Shown here: piece by piece, positions 62,312 through 64,000 of the stretch | Layout: each line of letters begins with the position of its first letter | Position numbering within the stretch: the stretch's first letter is position 1 | Assembly: GCF_013282095.1 (NCBI RefSeq) | Contig: NZ_BLTJ01000016.1 | Span: forward strand, 1 to 64,000 | Source: Enterocloster alcoholdehydrogenati | Lineage (GTDB): Bacteria > Bacillota > Clostridia > Lachnospirales > Lachnospiraceae | Direction of reading: 5' to 3' | Length of the DNA: 64,000 nucleotides | Notes under the pieces: model-generated | The model's database searches: none | What the model was told of the DNA's origin: nothing | What the model saw: the letters and a program-made list of their open reading frames with translations, nothing else | Translations under genes and position numbers: made by a program

Positions 62312-62899
62312 ATGAAACTTCTCATCGAACATATTTCAAAAAGTTACGGAAACCTGACGGTTCTCAATGATCTCTCCCTCACCCTTGAGCAAGATCCATG
62401 CTACTGTCTTATGTCACCCTCCGGATCTGGAAAAACCACTCTTCTTCGGATTCTTATGGGTCTTGAGCACGCCGACAGCGGAACTATTTCCACAAAAGGA
62501 GAAGCTGTCTGGCCGCTGACCGTCTCTGCCGTTTTTCAGGAGGACCGGCTGTGCCCTTCATTTTCCCCTCTGGAAAATGTGCAGCTTGCGCTAAAGGAAA
62601 AATGGCCGGCAAAGAAGCTTGCCTCCGCTATGGAAGCGCTTCTGCCGGCCGAATGCCTGAACCGCCCCGTCTCCACCCTAAGCGGCGGCATGAAAAGGCG
62701 CACAGCCATCCTGCGCGCCCTGTTATCCCCCTCTGATATGCTTGTGATGGACGAGCCCTTCACCGGATTGGATGAAGGGCTGAAGGCAGAGGTTATCCGC
62801 TATATTCTGGAGCAGCGCCGCCGCCGCTTCCTCCTGATCACAACACACCAGGAGGAGGATGTTGCTCTTCTGGGCGGAACGCTCATAGGACTCAAATGA
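62312..62899 (+). CDS. ABC transporter ATP-binding protein (SsuB/TauB-like, short)
   Basis: A 195-aa ATPase, shorter than the usual 240-260 because the C-terminal part after the H-loop is missing. Walker A SPSGSGKTTLL near 33, Q-loop VFQEDRLCPSFSPLENV, signature LSGGMKRRTAILRAL, Walker B LVMDEPFTGLD and H-loop ITTHQEED are all intact, so it should hydrolyse ATP. No Shine-Dalgarno is visible before the ATG; TATAAT lies 4 nt upstream. The 187-bp gap after the permease gene is unusual for this operon type and shows no gene. Confidence 0.87.
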   Translation: MKLLIEHISKSYGNLTVLNDLSLTLEQDPCYCLMSPSGSGKTTLLRILMGLEHADSGTISTKGEAVWPLTVSAVFQEDRLCPSFSPLENVQLALKEKWPAKKLASAMEALLPAECLNRPVSTLSGGMKRRTAILRALLSPSDMLVMDEPFTGLDEGLKAEVIRYILEQRRRRFLLITTHQEEDVALLGGTLIGLK

Positions 62900-62918
62900 C
62901 CGGATGCAATCTGCTTTT

Positions 62919-63141
62919 TTATCTGGGCTGAGGCACCTGATCCGGGTCAAAGGCAGGGTTAAAGGCGTAGAAGTTGCGGCTGTCAAGTTTCTCCTGGGTG
63001 ATACGGAGGGCTTCACCGAAACGCTGGTAATGCACAATCTCACGCTCCCGCAAAAACTTAATAGGCTCGCACACATCATAGTCCGTTACCACCCGAAGGA
63101 TATTGTCGTAGGTGCTGCGGGCTTTTTGTTCTGGGGCGACC
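62919..63141 (-). pseudogene. cotJC: 3' fragment of cotJC (spore coat / manganese catalase family)
   Basis: The last 73 or so codons of a CotJC-type manganese-catalase protein: EQKARSTYDNILRVV, then FLREREIVHYQRFGEALRITQ and KNFYAFNPAFD-like NFYAFNPAF. Family members are about 190 aa or more, and these motifs belong to their C-terminal third. Upstream of about 63141 the frame continues into AT-rich sequence unrelated to the family (MLYPLYFCICCTY). The break coincides with the start of the Tn916-like element, so the gene was probably split by its insertion and the 5' part should lie beyond the element. cotJA and cotJB are not in the window. Confidence 0.8.
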
Positions 63142-63171
63142 TTGTAAGTACAACATATACAAAAATATAGA
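63142..63171 (+). promoter_or_regulatory. Possible promoter at the ICE left end
   Basis: TTGTAA (63142-63147), 18 nt, TATAGA (63166-63171), pointing into the element. Confidence 0.35.
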
Positions 63172-63210
63172 GGATAAAGCAAATATTCCGCCTTTCCAGT
63201 GTATCAATTC

Positions 63211-63240
63211 AGACGTTCAGAAATGAGCGTCTATTTTTTT
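63211..63240 (+). terminator. Terminator/attenuator in the ICE leader
   Basis: AGACG (63211-63215) pairs with CGTCT (63228-63232), with TC/GA inside, followed by a T7 run. It lies 130 bp before the first element gene, so it either blocks chromosomal read-through or attenuates the element's own leader transcript. Confidence 0.65.
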
Positions 63241-63369
63241 ACCCTAAAACCAGAAAGGATGTGATACCACGAAGAAATCACCACCGCCGGAGCGTTCCCC
63301 TCCGGCTTCCAGACCAGAACCCAAAACCAACCATCAAACACAACATTCAGAAAGGACAGGTACATCTAT

Positions 63370-63684
63370 ATGGAATTAAAATTCGTTATCCCCAACATGG
63401 AAAAGACATTCGGCAACTTGGAGTTTGCCGGAGAAGACAAAACAGAACAGAGAAGAATCAACGGACGCATGGCGGTACTCTCTCGCAGCTTCAACCTGTA
63501 TTCGGACGTACAGAGGGCGGATGATATTGTGGTTATCCTCCCTGCCGAAGCCGGAGAGAAGCATTTTGACTTTGAGGAACGTGTGAAACTCATCAATCCC
63601 CGTATTACCGCAGAGGGCTATAAAATTGGCACAAGGGGCTTTACCAACTACATTTTACACGCTGACGATATGGTAAAAGCGTAA
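63370..63684 (+). CDS. YdcP/DUF961 family conjugative-element protein
   Basis: A 104-aa protein of the DUF961 family found at the start of the conjugation module of Tn916, Tn5801 and ICEBs1. MELKFVIPNMEKTFGNLEFAGEDK, VLSRSFNLYSDVQRADDIVVILPA and FEERVKLINPRI are family hallmarks. Its function is not firmly known; family members near oriT have been proposed as accessory replication/transfer factors. AGAAAGGAC lies upstream. It is followed by a second, diverged member of the family. Confidence 0.9.
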   Translation: MELKFVIPNMEKTFGNLEFAGEDKTEQRRINGRMAVLSRSFNLYSDVQRADDIVVILPAEAGEKHFDFEERVKLINPRITAEGYKIGTRGFTNYILHADDMVKA

Positions 63685-63705
63685 GGAAAAGGAGGACATC
63701 AGACT

Positions 63706-64000
63706 ATGAGATTAGCAAACGGAATCGTGATTGACAAGGAAGCAACATTCGGGGCATTGAAGTTTTCTGCCCTCCGACGTGAGGTTCACCTCCAGAATGA
63801 AGACGGCTCGGTATCAGAAGAAATCAAGGAGCGTACCTATGACTTAAAATCCAGAGGACAGGGGCGTATGATTCAGGTTTCTATCCCTGCCAGCGTGCCA
63901 TTAAAGGAGTTCGATTACAACGCAGAGGTGGAACTTATCAATCCTGTGGCAGATACCGTGGCAACGGCTACCTTTCAGGGAGCAGAGGTGGACTGGTACA
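63706..64000 (+). CDS. YdcP/DUF961 family conjugative-element protein, partial
   Basis: A second DUF961 protein, open at the window edge (98 full codons, no stop). The opening MRLANGIVIDKEATFGALKF and the later VSIPASVPLKEFDYNAEVELINP are family features. AAAGGAGG precedes the ATG, 22 bp after the first copy. The tandem arrangement is that of Tn916 orf23-orf22. Confidence 0.88.
   Translation, partial: MRLANGIVIDKEATFGALKFSALRREVHLQNEDGSVSEEIKERTYDLKSRGQGRMIQVSIPASVPLKEFDYNAEVELINPVADTVATATFQGAEVDWY

Larger units (their letters stand above)
63142..64000. mobile_element. Left end of a Tn916-family integrative conjugative element (continues past the window)
   Basis: Two consecutive YdcP/DUF961 genes (as in the orf23/orf22 region of Tn916 and ydcP of ICEBs1) begin right after the truncated cotJC. 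A leader with promoter-like and terminator-like sequence precedes them. The exact end is estimated from where cotJC homology stops; terminal repeats could not be defined with one end visible. Relaxase, coupling protein, conjugation and integrase genes would lie to the right. Confidence 0.8.

Noticed and set aside
62085-62315. Plus-strand frame across the permease-ATPase gap
   Set aside because: Overlaps the permease end in another frame, no ribosome-binding site and no family features; the gap is treated as non-coding.
63276-63384. A 36-codon Pro/Ser-rich frame in the ICE leader
   Set aside because: It has no ATG, GTG or TTG start after the preceding stop, so a leader peptide cannot be supported.
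1-64000. CRISPR arrays, tRNA genes and insertion sequences
   Set aside because: No regularly spaced repeats, no tRNA-like sequence and no transposase motif were noticed on reading; tRNA absence should be confirmed with a covariance search.

Overview
The window looks like a chromosomal segment of an anaerobic, spore-forming Firmicute, most likely a gut Lachnospiraceae (Clostridium cluster XIVa-type). The evidence is four different [FeFe]-hydrogenase-type proteins including an electron-bifurcating HydABC set, pectin lyases with a catabolite-response element, a DUF6809-type protein, a cotJC spore-coat remnant, Gram-positive ribosome-binding sites (AGGAGG) and textbook SigA promoters, and a Tn916-family conjugative element at the right edge. 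The assignment below family level is inference.

Layout. 1-328: tandem promoters and boxA of an rRNA operon that runs leftwards out of the window. 329-10600: housekeeping genes: uvrA under a LexA box, a DUF6809 protein, ftsH, a polar amino-acid ABC transporter, folD and a cyclodeaminase/cyclohydrolase. 10594-19137: a divergent hydrogenase locus. The right arm (hydC, an ATPase, a ferredoxin-like protein, hydB, hydA) encodes an NAD-linked electron-bifurcating [FeFe] hydrogenase behind a Rex-like operator. The left arm encodes DRTGG protein, anti-sigma-like ATPase, group D-type H-cluster protein, DRTGG protein and PHP phosphoesterase, all overlapping or nearly so. 19334-24911: a peroxiredoxin-like protein, a PatB/MalY C-S lyase, a DUF401 membrane protein, an APC permease with an unusual structured leader carrying a G12 run, and a MarR regulator. 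25075-36144: flotillin, rhamnogalacturonan lyase (PL11), a two-component system, a PL9-type pectate lyase under a perfect cre site, and an esterase. 36174-47628: isoaspartyl dipeptidase, an ABC-F protein, a serine hydrolase, a dipeptide epimerase and a dipeptide ABC transporter whose promoter is followed by two perfect ARG boxes. 47842-54114: a second oligopeptide ABC transporter. 54316-60074: cobI, a group B-type hydrogenase, a PP2C phosphatase, a PAS-containing sensory hydrogenase (HydS type) and a small ferredoxin. 60252-62899: a TauABC/SsuABC-like transporter. 62919-64000: the 3' end of cotJC, broken where a Tn916-like ICE begins.

How the parts work together. The two hydrogenase loci carry both the H2-evolving enzyme and several H-cluster proteins that look like sensors, together with ATPases, a phosphatase and DRTGG/PHP proteins typical of signalling. 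This is the best candidate in the window for an undescribed system: an H-cluster-based redox/H2 sensor feeding a protein-phosphorylation switch. The dipeptide region is a second candidate: ArgR control, a peptide importer, an epimerase and, further downstream under its own promoter, an isoaspartyl dipeptidase suggest salvage of arginine-containing (perhaps beta-aspartyl) dipeptides. Most genes are on the minus strand; starts were set by ribosome-binding sites and several differ from the longest open frame.
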